Assembly (NCBI RefSeq): GCF_900155865.1
Contig: NZ_LT707006.1
Coordinates: forward strand, 2,892,577 to 2,956,576
Reading direction: 5' to 3'
Origin: Bacteroides bouchesdurhonensis
GTDB taxonomy: Bacteria; Bacteroidota; Bacteroidia; Bacteroidales; Bacteroidaceae
DNA: 64,000 nt
A program made the translations under genes and the position numbers. Under the pieces are notes generated by a model, which made no database searches, was not told the origin of the DNA, and worked only from the letters and a program-made list of their open reading frames with translations. Of the stretch, positions 38,185 to 47,129 are shown one piece after another (the first letter of the stretch is position 1; each line of letters starts with the position of its first letter).

Positions 38185-39417
38185 TTATTTGATGAGATCA
38201 CGAAGCATTAACAATGCATTATTACCCGCTCTTTCAATATTCATCGTTCTTCCACGATTTGTTTCCTGCTTATAAGTGCGGATTTCATTTTTATAACCAG
38301 CAGCTATCCAGACAGTGCCAACAGGCTTTTCTGGAGTTCCTCCACTTGGACCGGCTATTCCGGAAGTTGCAACCGCACAATCAGTTTTCAGTACTTTCAT
38401 CGCACCTTTTACCATTTCAATGACAGTTTCCTCACTTACAGCACCGTGTTGTGCTAATGTTTCGGACGAAACATGCAACAATCCCATCTTTACGTCGTTG
38501 GAATAAGCCACTATTCCCCCATTAAAATATTCAGAACTTCCGGAGATAGAAGTTAGGCGTGCCGCAATACTTCCTCCTGTACAACTTTCTGCGGTGGAAA
38601 CGGTTAATTTCTTCTTTTTCAAAAGGTCACCCACAATCATTTCTAGCGGTGTATCTTCTTCGCTAAAAATATCCTCACCTAGAATTTCTTCTAACTTTAC
38701 TTTTTCACGATTAAGAATATTAACCAATCTCGCTTTATCCTTTCCTCTTCCAGTCAATCGAAGACGAATGATCCCAAGTTTTGGCAAATATGCTAATTTG
38801 ATGCATTCAGGAAGAGCCGTTTCCCATGGTTCTAGTTTTTCCGCCAGTACCGATTCGGGATAGTGTTGTACAAGGAAAGTCTGATGGATAATAACATCCG
38901 TTTGAAATCTTTCCTGTAATTTAGACAAAACGGACTCTTTCATTACAGCGGTCATCTCCTGAGGAACACCGGGCATTGACACAAGTACTTTGTCTCCTCT
39001 TTCAAACCAACTGACAGATGCGCTTCCTACAGGATTATTAATCACCGTACAGTCTTTGGGAACCATCGCTTGACTCTTATTCAACGCATTCATCGGTATT
39101 TTTCCGGCAAGTACACGCTTGATATTCTCATATACATCTTCATTGAACACCAATTCAGTATGAAAATACTCACAAAGAGTCTGTTTAGTGATATCGTCTT
39201 TAGTCGGACCAAGTCCTCCAGTTACCAAGACAATATTTGCCCTTTTCATCGCACTATCAATCGCTTCTATAATCTCTTCTTTTCGATCGCGGATCGAGAC
39301 AATCCGAAGAACTTCTATACCTATTTTATTTAGTTCCTGCCCCATCCAGGCGGAATTTGTATCGATGACCTGCCCTATCAGCAATTCATCACCAATGGTA
39401 ATAATCTCAGCAAACAT
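38185..39417 (-). CDS. cinA: CinA family nicotinamide-nucleotide amidase
   Basis: 410 residues. The N-terminal MoaB/Mog-like domain ([32 protein letters not shown]) has NMN or ADP-ribose pyrophosphatase-type activity in relatives; the C-terminal CinA_C domain ([39 protein letters not shown]) deamidates nicotinamide mononucleotide in NAD recycling. The old name competence/damage-inducible protein comes from other bacteria. No promoter box was recognised. The next 400 bp hold repeats. Confidence 0.93.
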   Translation of the reverse strand: MFAEIITIGDELLIGQVIDTNSAWMGQELNKIGIEVLRIVSIRDRKEEIIEAIDSAMKRANIVLVTGGLGPTKDDITKQTLCEYFHTELVFNEDVYENIKRVLAGKIPMNALNKSQAMVPKDCTVINNPVGSASVSWFERGDKVLVSMPGVPQEMTAVMKESVLSKLQERFQTDVIIHQTFLVQHYPESVLAEKLEPWETALPECIKLAYLPKLGIIRLRLTGRGKDKARLVNILNREKVKLEEILGEDIFSEEDTPLEMIVGDLLKKKKLTVSTAESCTGGSIAARLTSISGSSEYFNGGIVAYSNDVKMGLLHVSSETLAQHGAVSEETVIEMVKGAMKVLKTDCAVATSGIAGPSGGTPEKPVGTVWIAAGYKNEIRTYKQETNRGRTMNIERAGNNALLMLRDLIK

Positions 39418-39504
39418 ATTTTCCCTTATACTTTTAATAGTACTTATACCTTATATTATATAGGTATATATATTGCACTAACCCTTTAGAATTATTCTAT
39501 TCTC

Positions 39505-39592
39505 CCGTTTCACGTACATGATCCGTTAGATTTACGTACGTGATCTCATCGGACTACGTACGTGAAGCGATCAGATCTCGTATGTGAAACGG
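39505..39592. repeat. Four copies of a 12-bp ACGTACGTGA motif at a 22-bp period inside an inverted repeat
   Basis: Related 12-mers start at 39512, 39534, 39556 and 39578, exactly 22 bp apart: ACGTACATGATC, ACGTACGTGATC, ACGTACGTGAAG and TCGTATGTGAAA. The block is bounded by a perfect 9-bp inverted repeat, CCGTTTCAC (39505-39513) and GTGAAACGG (39584-39592). The 22-bp spacing is two DNA turns, so a protein could bind all copies on one face. The stretch lies upstream of cinA (minus strand) and beyond the tsaD stop. Confidence 0.8.
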
Positions 39593-39724
39593 AAACCCCA
39601 ATATAGAAAACAACTTAATGAAGGCTTCAATTTCTCTTGTTCTCTATTGATAATAGAAGAGTAATAGTCTTTTGATTGGCTTTTATTATTGTTTCTCCTA
39701 CTTTTATTATCACTTTTACTCTCT

Positions 39725-39807
39725 ATTATCACTTATTGTCACTTTAATTGTCACCACTTAAATAACTATTTAACAGGTTATTATCATTAAAAGTGACAAG
39801 TGACAAT
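39725..39807. repeat. Imperfect inverted repeat after tsaD
   Basis: ATTATCACTTATTGTCACTTTAAT (39725-39748) and its near complement at 39786-39807 (AAGTGACAAGTGACAAT) enclose 37 nt. TCACTT units also recur at 39709-39745. It begins 12 bp past the tsaD stop and could form a long hairpin at the mRNA end; no T-run follows. Confidence 0.55.
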
Positions 39808-39818
39808 AAAAAAGATAC

Positions 39819-40838
39819 TTATAGTGTAACGCGAGAATATGCAGGAAGTTCAATAGAACAAAAATCTTTATCCAGATACTTGAAATACCCTGTAATAGCA
39901 ATCATGGCAGCATTATCAGTAGTATAACTAAACTTAGGAATAAAGATATTCCAACCATATTTCTCAGCATGTTCGCGGAAAGAGTTACGTAATCCGTTAT
40001 TTGCAGATACTCCACCAGCTACAGCAACCTCCTTTATATTATATTGTTTGGCTGCTTTCCGCAACTTATCCATGAGAATGTCAACAACAGTAGCCTCAAG
40101 AGATGCAGCTAGATCAACCTTATGATGTTCGATGAAGTCGGGATCTTCCTTCAACCAATCACGAAGTGAATAAAGGAATGAGGTTTTCAATCCGCTAAAA
40201 CTATAATCAAGTCCCGGAATATGAGGTTTACTGAAGGTAAATGCTTTTGGGTTTCCCTGACGTGCCAATTTATCTATAATAGGACCACCGGGATAGCCGA
40301 GTCCCATTACTTTAGAGCATTTATCAATAGCTTCTCCGGCAGCATCGTCAATAGTCTGTCCGAGAATCTCCATATCATTGTATGCTTTTACCAATACAAT
40401 CTGCGAATTTCCTCCGGAAACCAACAGACAAAGAAAAGGAAATTCCGGTTGTTTATTCTCTTCTCCTTCAGCTTTAATAAAATGAGCTAAAACATGCCCT
40501 GTCAAGTGATTAACATCAATCAATGGGATATTGAGTGAACGTGCAAATCCTTTTGCAAAAGAAACTCCTACCAATAATGACCCCATCAATCCCGGCCCAC
40601 GTGTAAATGCTACCGCACTCAATTCTTCTTTAGTAACACCCGCCCGTCTTAGTGCTTCGTGTACTACCGGTACAATATTTTGTTGATGTGCCCGGGAAGC
40701 TAGTTCCGGTACGACGCCGCCATAAGCTTCATGTACAGCTTGACTTGATACCACATTTGACAGCAGATAACCATCCTTAATTACGGCTGCCGACGTATCA
40801 TCACAGGAGGATTCGATTCCTAATATTATTGCACTCAT
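39819..40838 (-). CDS. tsaD: tRNA N6-adenosine threonylcarbamoyltransferase TsaD
   Basis: 339 residues, ASKHA-fold enzyme that transfers the threonylcarbamoyl group to A37 of tRNAs reading ANN codons. ILGIESSCDDTSAAV is the phosphate-1 start; the metal-binding histidines are in VNHLTGHVLAHF; LLVSGGNSQIVL and AVAGGVSANNGLR are the nucleotide motifs. A -7 box sits 25-32 nt before the ATG. It is divergent from tamB. Confidence 0.97.
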   Translation of the reverse strand: MSAIILGIESSCDDTSAAVIKDGYLLSNVVSSQAVHEAYGGVVPELASRAHQQNIVPVVHEALRRAGVTKEELSAVAFTRGPGLMGSLLVGVSFAKGFARSLNIPLIDVNHLTGHVLAHFIKAEGEENKQPEFPFLCLLVSGGNSQIVLVKAYNDMEILGQTIDDAAGEAIDKCSKVMGLGYPGGPIIDKLARQGNPKAFTFSKPHIPGLDYSFSGLKTSFLYSLRDWLKEDPDFIEHHKVDLAASLEATVVDILMDKLRKAAKQYNIKEVAVAGGVSANNGLRNSFREHAEKYGWNIFIPKFSYTTDNAAMIAITGYFKYLDKDFCSIELPAYSRVTL

Positions 40839-40862
40839 AAGTTATTAAACTATTAAACGGTG

Positions 40863-40870
40863 CAAAAGTA
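40863..40870 (-). promoter_or_regulatory. -7 promoter box of tsaD
   Basis: Minus strand TACTTTTG; transcription would start near 40856, 18 nt before the ATG at 40838. Confidence 0.65.
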
Positions 40871-40904
40871 ATGATAAAACTACGATTCATAACGAACTAT
40901 TTTA

Positions 40905-40912
40905 TATTTTTG
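40905..40912 (+). promoter_or_regulatory. -7 promoter box of tamB
   Basis: TATTTTTG; transcription would start near 40919. No ATG, GTG or TTG in the tamB frame follows until 41008, which bears on the tamB start problem. Confidence 0.6.
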
Positions 40913-40920
40913 TTCGCAAA

Positions 40921-43900
40921 ATAAAATTATCGCATATCAGAACGCTGAAAAAGACTGTACGTTGGGTAGTCGGAATTGTACTTGTAGTATATATCGGGAC
41001 TATTACTTTGCTGAATATTCCAAATGTTCAGCGTGCTATGAGTGCGTTCATAGCTGAAGAATTATCTAAAGTATTAAATACACATCTGACAATCGGCAGA
41101 ATTAATATAGGATTATTAAATCGTGTTATTATTGATGATGTAGTGCTAAACGACCAGCATGACGAGGAAATGTTGAAAGTCACCCGTCTGTCTGCCAAAT
41201 TTGATATTATTCCTTTCTTTAAAGGCAAAATATCTATCAGTAGTGTTCAATTGTTTGGTTTCAATATCAATCTGAATAAACAAACTCCCGACTCTCCTCC
41301 TAACTTTAAGTTTGTTCTGGATGCTTTCGCTTCTAAAGATACTGTAAAGAAAGACAATTCTTTGGACTTGCGTATTAATTCGGTTTTAATTCGTCGAGGG
41401 AAACTGTCTTATCATATTTTATCAGAGGAAAATACACCTGGAAAGTTTAATGCGAAACATATTCAGCTTCAAAATATCATTGCGAACATATCTTTGAAGG
41501 CAATGAACAAGGATTCGTTGAATGTAGGTATTAAACGGTTAAGTTTGGATGAAAAGATATCCGGCTTTTCTTTGAAGAAACTGAGCATGAAGCTTGTGGC
41601 TAACAAAGAACGGATGAGCATCGATAACTTTGCTGTTGAGTTGCCTGAAACTTTCTTGAAAATGGATACAATTCGTATGGAATACGATAGTCTGAAAGCC
41701 TTCGACCATTTTTCAGAAAAGGTTCGTTTTTCGTTCCGTACATTGCCGTCACAAATTACTCTGAAAGACATTGCTCCATTCGTACCCGCTTTGTCACATT
41801 TCAAAGAACCGATAATTTTGGATATGGAAGTTGATGGCACAGTTGATCAGTTAAACTGCTCTCATCTTGAGATCACTGCTGACAATCGGCAATTCCGGCT
41901 ATCAGGAGATGTATCACTTCAAGATTTATCTCATCCACAGGATGCATATGTATTTGGTACACTTTCAGAATTGGCTGCAAATTCTCGTGGAGTTGGTTTT
42001 CTGGTACGTAATTTAAGTACTAATTATAATGGAGTACCTCCCGTATTAGAACATTTAGGGAATATTAATTTCCGTGGAGAAGTATCCGGATACTTTACGG
42101 ACTTGGTTACCTATGGTCAATTATCAACTAGTATCGGAAATGTAAATATGGACTTGAAACTAAGTTCTGATAAAGTGAAGGGATTGTTTGCTTATTCCGG
42201 AGCAGTTAAGACTGAAGATTTTGATTTAGGAACACTGTTGGGGAATGATAAATTGGGAGAAATTACATTTAATCTAGATATTCGTGGGCGGCACATTGAT
42301 AAACAACTGCCTACAGTTGAACTGAAAGGACTGATAGCTTCATTAGAATATAGTAGATACAAATATGAGAATATCACATTGGACGGTGAATATAAACAAG
42401 GAGGCTTCAATGGAAAAGTGGCATTGGATGACCCCAACGGTTCTATTTATCTAAATGGAGATGTCAATGTTACTTCAAAAGTTCCGACGTTCGATTTCTT
42501 GGCAGTGATTACCAGGGTTCGTCCCAATGATTTGAACTTGACACCTCAATACCCTGAAACAGAATTCTCTTTAAAAGTAAAAGCTAATTTTTCAGGAGGT
42601 TCTGTAGATGAAATGATCGGAGAGATTAATATTGATAGCTTGGAAGTTAATGGTCCGGATAAAAATTATTTCATGAGAAACATGAATATTAGTGCTACTC
42701 GACAAAACGATGAAAACCAGCTTAAGCTAATATCTGAGTTTCTGACAGCAAGTATAAAAGGACATTTTCAATATCATACGTTGCCGGTCAGCATTCTTAA
42801 TATTACACGACGATATATTCCTTCTTTGATATTACCTCCTAAAAAAACGATTGAGACACATAATAATTTTCAGTTTGATGTAAACATATATAATACCGAC
42901 ATTTTATCTACTGTCTTTGATATTCCACTGAGTGTATATACTCATTCTACTTTGAAGGGATATGTCAATGATACTTTGCAGCGTATACGGGTAGAAGGAT
43001 ATTTTCCTCGTTTTCAGTATAAAGACAATTACATAGAATCGGGAATGGTTTTATGTGAGAATTCTTCTGATTATATTCGTGCAAGAATTCGCCTGACTAA
43101 TCTGAAGAAAAAAGGAGCTGTTAATTTATCAGTGGATGCTCAGGCAAAAGATGACAACATCAGTACAACTCTGAATTGGGGAAATAGTGCGGTAACAACC
43201 TATAGTGGCCAGCTATCAGCTGTAGCCAAGTTTTTACGTACGGAGGGTGAAAAGTCTTTATTAAAAACGGTAGTTGATGTAAAACCAACAGATGTTATAT
43301 TAAATGATACAATATGGCAGATACACCCTTCACAAGTGGTAGTAGATTCGGGTAAAGTAGATGTGAAGAATTTCTATTTTAGCCATCGTGACCGTTATAT
43401 ACGTATCAACGGACGGCTCTCAGAAAATCCTGAAGATACGGTGAAAGTTGATTTGAAGGACATTAATATGGGTTATGTCTTTGACATTGCCAGTATATCC
43501 GACGATGTCAATTTTGAAGGAGATGCTTCCGGAACAGCTTATGCCAGCGGAGTCTTGAAAAAGCCAGTGATGAATACACATTTGTTCGTAAAGAACTTTT
43601 CGTTGAATCAGGGTCGCTTGGGAGATTTAAATGTATATGGTGCCTGGGATAATGAAAATAGAGGTATCCTTTTGGATGCATCTATCAAAGATATATCCCG
43701 TTCTCCATCACGAGTTACCGGAATTATATATCCTTTAAAACCTGAAAGCGGCCTTGACCTAAACATCGAAGCTAATCAACTGAATTTGAAGTTTCTTGAA
43801 TTTTATATGAGGTCGATAGCCAATGACATCAAGGGACGAGCTACAGGAAAAGTACATTTCTATGGTAAGTTCAAAGGATTGAACTTGGACGGTGCAGTCA

Positions 43901-45489
43901 TGACAGATGCATCAATGAAATTCGACATCTTAAATACGCGCTTTGCTGTTAAAGATACAATTCGACTTGCTCCTACGGGGCTGACGTTCGATCGGATTCA
44001 AATTGCTGATGCGGAAGGACATTCAGGAACAATGAATGGATATTTACACTTTGAGCATTTCAAGAACATTAACTATCGCTTTGAGATACAAGCTAATAAT
44101 ATGCTGATGATGAATACGAAGGAATCCACAGATATTCCTTTTTATGGAACAGTATATGGAACAGGAAATGCCGTACTTACCGGAAATGCCATACAAGGAC
44201 TTGATGCTAATGTAGCAATGACAACGAACCGGAATACAAACTTTACTTATATCAATGGAAATGTGGCATCAGCCACGAGCAATCAGTTTATCAAATTTGT
44301 AGATAAAACACCTCGTCGCACTATTCAGGATTCTGTTCAGGTAATGTCATATTATGAACAAATGCAACAAAAACGCCAAGCTGTCGAAGATGAACAAAAG
44401 ACCGATATTCGATTAAATATTCTGGTAGATGCCACTCCGGACGCTACAATGCGGATTATCATGGATCCGGTTGCAGGGGATTATATTAGTGCTAAAGGAA
44501 CAGGAAATCTCCGAACCGAATTTTATAACAAGGGGGATGTGAAGATGTTTGGCAGTTACCGAATTAGTCAAGGAGTATATAAGTTTAGTTTACAAGAAGT
44601 AATTCGTAAGGACTTTGTGATAAAGGATGGTAGTACAATCAATTTTAATGGTACTCCATTGGATGCTAATATGGATATTCAAGCATCTTATACGGTAAAT
44701 TCAGCATCTTTGAATGATTTAATTCCGGATGAAGCTACAGCAGCTGTTATCCAACAGCCCAATGTCCGTGTTAATTGTATTATGTATTTGAGTGGAATGT
44801 TAGTTCACCCTACTATAAAATTAGGAATTGAACTACCAAATGAGAGGGATGAGATCCAAACCTTGGTAAGAAATTATATTAGTACGGAAGAACAGATGAA
44901 TATGCAAATTCTTTATTTATTGGGAATCGGTAAATTCTATACTGAAAATAATCGAAGTAATAACCAAAATTCTAATGTAATGTCATCTGTACTCTCTTCT
45001 ACTCTTTCCGGACAGTTGAATAATGCTTTATCTCAAGTTTTTGAAACAAATAATTGGAATATCGGAACAAACCTGAGTACTGGTGATAAGGGCTGGACAG
45101 ATATGGAAATAGAAGGTATTTTATCGGGGCAATTACTAAATAACCGCCTGTTGATTAATGGTAACTTTGGTTATCGTGACAATCCTATGGCAAATACAAA
45201 TTTCATAGGTGACTTCGAAGCTGAATGGTTATTGAGCCGTTCGGGAGATATCCGGTTAAAAGCTTATAATGAAACAAATGACCGTTATTACACAAAGACA
45301 AATCTGACAACGCAAGGTGTAGGTGTCATGTACAAAAAGGATTTCGATAAGTGGAAGGAACTTTTCTTCTGGAATAAGTGGAAAATACGTAATTTGAAAA
45401 AGAAAGAAGTTGAAAAGATCGAAAAGCTGGAATCCGATAGTATTGGGCAACAAGCAAAATCGGAAATGAAAAGGAAACGTGAAAAATAG
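40921..45489 (+). CDS. tamB: TamB-like translocation and assembly module protein
   Basis: About 1520 residues. TamB spans the periplasm as a long beta-taco and moves phospholipid or outer-membrane components; the C-terminal TamB domain (from about residue 1130: NILVDATPDATMRIIMDPV, KGTGNLRTEFYNKGDVKMFG) is clear, and AsmA-like strand repeats fill the rest. The start is uncertain. The first ordinary start codon (TTG, 41008) lies after the membrane anchor; the codons before it read LKKTVRWVVGIVLVVYIGTI, an evident inner-membrane helix open back to the promoter. I mark 40921 (ATA, reading I/M-KLSHIRTLKK) as the limit; the true start may be ATA 40921, CTG 40945 or another rare codon. The end is lysine- and glutamate-rich. 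Confidence 0.8.
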   Translation: MKLSHIRTLKKTVRWVVGIVLVVYIGTITLLNIPNVQRAMSAFIAEELSKVLNTHLTIGRINIGLLNRVIIDDVVLNDQHDEEMLKVTRLSAKFDIIPFFKGKISISSVQLFGFNINLNKQTPDSPPNFKFVLDAFASKDTVKKDNSLDLRINSVLIRRGKLSYHILSEENTPGKFNAKHIQLQNIIANISLKAMNKDSLNVGIKRLSLDEKISGFSLKKLSMKLVANKERMSIDNFAVELPETFLKMDTIRMEYDSLKAFDHFSEKVRFSFRTLPSQITLKDIAPFVPALSHFKEPIILDMEVDGTVDQLNCSHLEITADNRQFRLSGDVSLQDLSHPQDAYVFGTLSELAANSRGVGFLVRNLSTNYNGVPPVLEHLGNINFRGEVSGYFTDLVTYGQLSTSIGNVNMDLKLSSDKVKGLFAYSGAVKTEDFDLGTLLGNDKLGEITFNLDIRGRHIDKQLPTVELKGLIASLEYSRYKYENITLDGEYKQGGFNGKVALDDPNGSIYLNGDVNVTSKVPTFDFLAVITRVRPNDLNLTPQYPETEFSLKVKANFSGGSVDEMIGEINIDSLEVNGPDKNYFMRNMNISATRQNDENQLKLISEFLTASIKGHFQYHTLPVSILNITRRYIPSLILPPKKTIETHNNFQFDVNIYNTDILSTVFDIPLSVYTHSTLKGYVNDTLQRIRVEGYFPRFQYKDNYIESGMVLCENSSDYIRARIRLTNLKKKGAVNLSVDAQAKDDNISTTLNWGNSAVTTYSGQLSAVAKFLRTEGEKSLLKTVVDVKPTDVILNDTIWQIHPSQVVVDSGKVDVKNFYFSHRDRYIRINGRLSENPEDTVKVDLKDINMGYVFDIASISDDVNFEGDASGTAYASGVLKKPVMNTHLFVKNFSLNQGRLGDLNVYGAWDNENRGILLDASIKDISRSPSRVTGIIYPLKPESGLDLNIEANQLNLKFLEFYMRSIANDIKGRATGKVHFYGKFKGLNLDGAVMTDASMKFDILNTRFAVKDTIRLAPTGLTFDRIQIADAEGHSGTMNGYLHFEHFKNINYRFEIQANNMLMMNTKESTDIPFYGTVYGTGNAVLTGNAIQGLDANVAMTTNRNTNFTYINGNVASATSNQFIKFVDKTPRRTIQDSVQVMSYYEQMQQKRQAVEDEQKTDIRLNILVDATPDATMRIIMDPVAGDYISAKGTGNLRTEFYNKGDVKMFGSYRISQGVYKFSLQEVIRKDFVIKDGSTINFNGTPLDANMDIQASYTVNSASLNDLIPDEATAAVIQQPNVRVNCIMYLSGMLVHPTIKLGIELPNERDEIQTLVRNYISTEEQMNMQILYLLGIGKFYTENNRSNNQNSNVMSSVLSSTLSGQLNNALSQVFETNNWNIGTNLSTGDKGWTDMEIEGILSGQLLNNRLLINGNFGYRDNPMANTNFIGDFEAEWLLSRSGDIRLKAYNETNDRYYTKTNLTTQGVGVMYKKDFDKWKELFFWNKWKIRNLKKKEVEKIEKLESDSIGQQAKSEMKRKREK

Positions 45490-45542
45490 TGTTACACAAA
45501 AGAGTAACGCTATCTTGCCCATATAATGACACTATAAATATC

Positions 45543-45584
45543 AAATGGTGACACTATCCACACAGGATGGTGTCACCATTTTTT
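45543..45584. terminator. Terminator between tamB and the PepSY-like gene
   Basis: AATGGTGACAC pairs with GTGTCACCATT around TATCCACACAGGATG, followed by TTTT on the plus strand; A-rich flank on the other side allows use by both converging units. A weaker hairpin AGTGTTAC/GTAACGCT lies at 45488-45511. Confidence 0.8.
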
Positions 45585-45587
45585 AGA

Positions 45588-46415
45588 TTAGAGAATAGTA
45601 CCGTCAGATGTAATTTTAATTTTCTTATCTGGCAGATTATCTGCCTCTAACTCAATAAGATAGTAATATCCTTCAGACGATGTTTCAAAGTATTCGGAAT
45701 CATCAATATGATAGTCGGGGAATTGTTCGCTAATAATTGTTCCAACTGTTACAGGTATGATGCCTACATCCCACGAGGTAGATATCCAATCACCTCCTTG
45801 ATTAAATAATACTTCCTTAGATGATCCATTATGTAAAATATCGACTTCTGTATAACCGGAATCTTCCTTATCTATTTCCATGATTTTTGCTTCCGGATAT
45901 TTTCCTTCAATAAAAGATTTCATTTTAGCAGTAAGCTGAGGGATCGGTAAGTAATTGTCCTGATCATCTGTATCTACTACACTTTTTATCAAAACACCAT
46001 CCTCCGAGTAGTACAATTCAACCTCTTGGTCCTGTCGCTCTACCTCGATGACATACATAGTTCCCATTCCCTGACGTTCTAACATGTCTACATCATCTTT
46101 TTTCCAGTCTTTATATTCACTCTTTTCAAATGAGTTTTTTATAGCTTCCGGTAATTTGGTATAAGGAATATCGGTCTCGGTCATACACCAATTACCATCC
46201 GGCAAAAACCAAGCCGAAGTCTCATATCCATCACGAAAGTCTGCCACATAATAACCAGACTTAGTTTCCCATTTTACATTACCTGCATTGGGATATTTGG
46301 ACGAAAATGCATTCTGTAATTCTATGGGAACAGAGATTGATTCATCATCGCTATCACAACTTTGCAAGCTCCAAGCACTTAGAGCAATCACTAGAAGATA
46401 CAATTTTAGTTTCAT
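45588..46415 (-). CDS. PepSY-like (DUF2874) lipoprotein
   Basis: 275 residues. Lipoprotein signal with the cysteine in SLQSCDSDD (residue 20), then about three related PepSY-like modules: VPIELQNAFSSKYPNAGNVKW, LPEAIKNSFEKSEYKDWKK and LTAKMKSFIEGKYPEAKIME begin them, each followed by strands with Y/W residues. Such putative PepSY-like beta-lactamase-inhibitor proteins are common in Bacteroides and often lie beside two-component systems. It lies 21 bp behind a one-module paralogue. The binding partner is unknown. Confidence 0.8.
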   Translation of the reverse strand: MKLKLYLLVIALSAWSLQSCDSDDESISVPIELQNAFSSKYPNAGNVKWETKSGYYVADFRDGYETSAWFLPDGNWCMTETDIPYTKLPEAIKNSFEKSEYKDWKKDDVDMLERQGMGTMYVIEVERQDQEVELYYSEDGVLIKSVVDTDDQDNYLPIPQLTAKMKSFIEGKYPEAKIMEIDKEDSGYTEVDILHNGSSKEVLFNQGGDWISTSWDVGIIPVTVGTIISEQFPDYHIDDSEYFETSSEGYYYLIELEADNLPDKKIKITSDGTIL

Positions 46416-46436
46416 ATTTGTTTTAGTTTAAAAAAA

Positions 46437-46874
46437 TTACATATCAATATCAATCAAATTAAAATTTATGTCGAACTTCAGTTCTGTTCGATTAGTAAGC
46501 TTTACTTCATACTCTTTTTTATCCCGTTCCAGTTTCAGTATCTTGGTATCCGGATAGTTGTCTTTTACATACTTTTGAATAGCTTCGGGAATTACAGCAG
46601 CAGGAACGGAACTATATTTGCAATCTACTTCTTTCCAGTTTCCTTTTTTATCAAATTCCACTTTATTACCATTAGTGAAAATCACATCATAACTTTTATT
46701 AAAAAGGTCACTTTCCATTTTGGCCAAAGCTATCTTGTTGTCTGCAAAATATTTCTTTATAAATAACTGTGCTTGCTGTGGCATTTGACTAATCTGGATA
46801 GGTTTGTCATCATCAGCTCTTGCCACTGTTTGTAAAGTGAACAAACATACTAATAAAAATAATAACTTTTTCAT
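46437..46874 (-). CDS. Exported single PepSY-like domain protein
   Basis: 145 residues from the ATG at 46874 (an ATG two codons earlier also fits). Signal peptide MKKLLFLLVCLFTLQTVARA; the mature part is a DUF2874-like PepSY module with the pattern MPQQAQLFIKKYFADNKIAL and IPEAIQKYVKDNYPDTKILK, i.e. two half-repeats. Periplasmic. It sits in the same direction as the sensor kinase and response regulator upstream, separated by 250 bp, and is a plausible target or sensor partner of that system. Confidence 0.8.
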   Translation of the reverse strand: MKKLLFLLVCLFTLQTVARADDDKPIQISQMPQQAQLFIKKYFADNKIALAKMESDLFNKSYDVIFTNGNKVEFDKKGNWKEVDCKYSSVPAAVIPEAIQKYVKDNYPDTKILKLERDKKEYEVKLTNRTELKFDINFNLIDIDM

Positions 46875-46880
46875 AATCAT

Positions 46881-47129
46881 CGTTTTTTTATTGGTTTATA
46901 CTATTATCAATTATTTCGTAATGCAAAGATGAAAGTAGAATCTGAAAAGATTTAGGAATTTAGAGGAAAATCGAAAAAAATAATGCGATAACTACGTTGT
47001 TAACGTCTTCCGTCAGAAGTCTCGGACCACTTACAGTAGAACAAGTGCAAGGAACTATTCCAAGTCCACCTCCATTAAATCAAAGCCTCATGGTAGTGTG
47101 CCCTCAGGTAACAATATATTTTAGTTATA
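46881..47129. other. Orphan segment between the sensor kinase and PepSY-like genes
   Basis: The part 47000-47110 is richer in GC than its flanks and has an irregular, non-repetitive sequence that looks like the remnant of a gene or a structured RNA. Its open frame on the plus strand (46997-47203) runs into the sensor-kinase gene on the other strand and has no good start signal. Small hairpins such as CTTCCGTCAGAAG and GGAACTATTCC occur. I could not assign it. Confidence 0.4.

Noticed and set aside
39505..39592. CRISPR array
   Set aside because: Units are 22 bp with the similarity in only about 12 bp, no constant repeat, no cas genes in the window.
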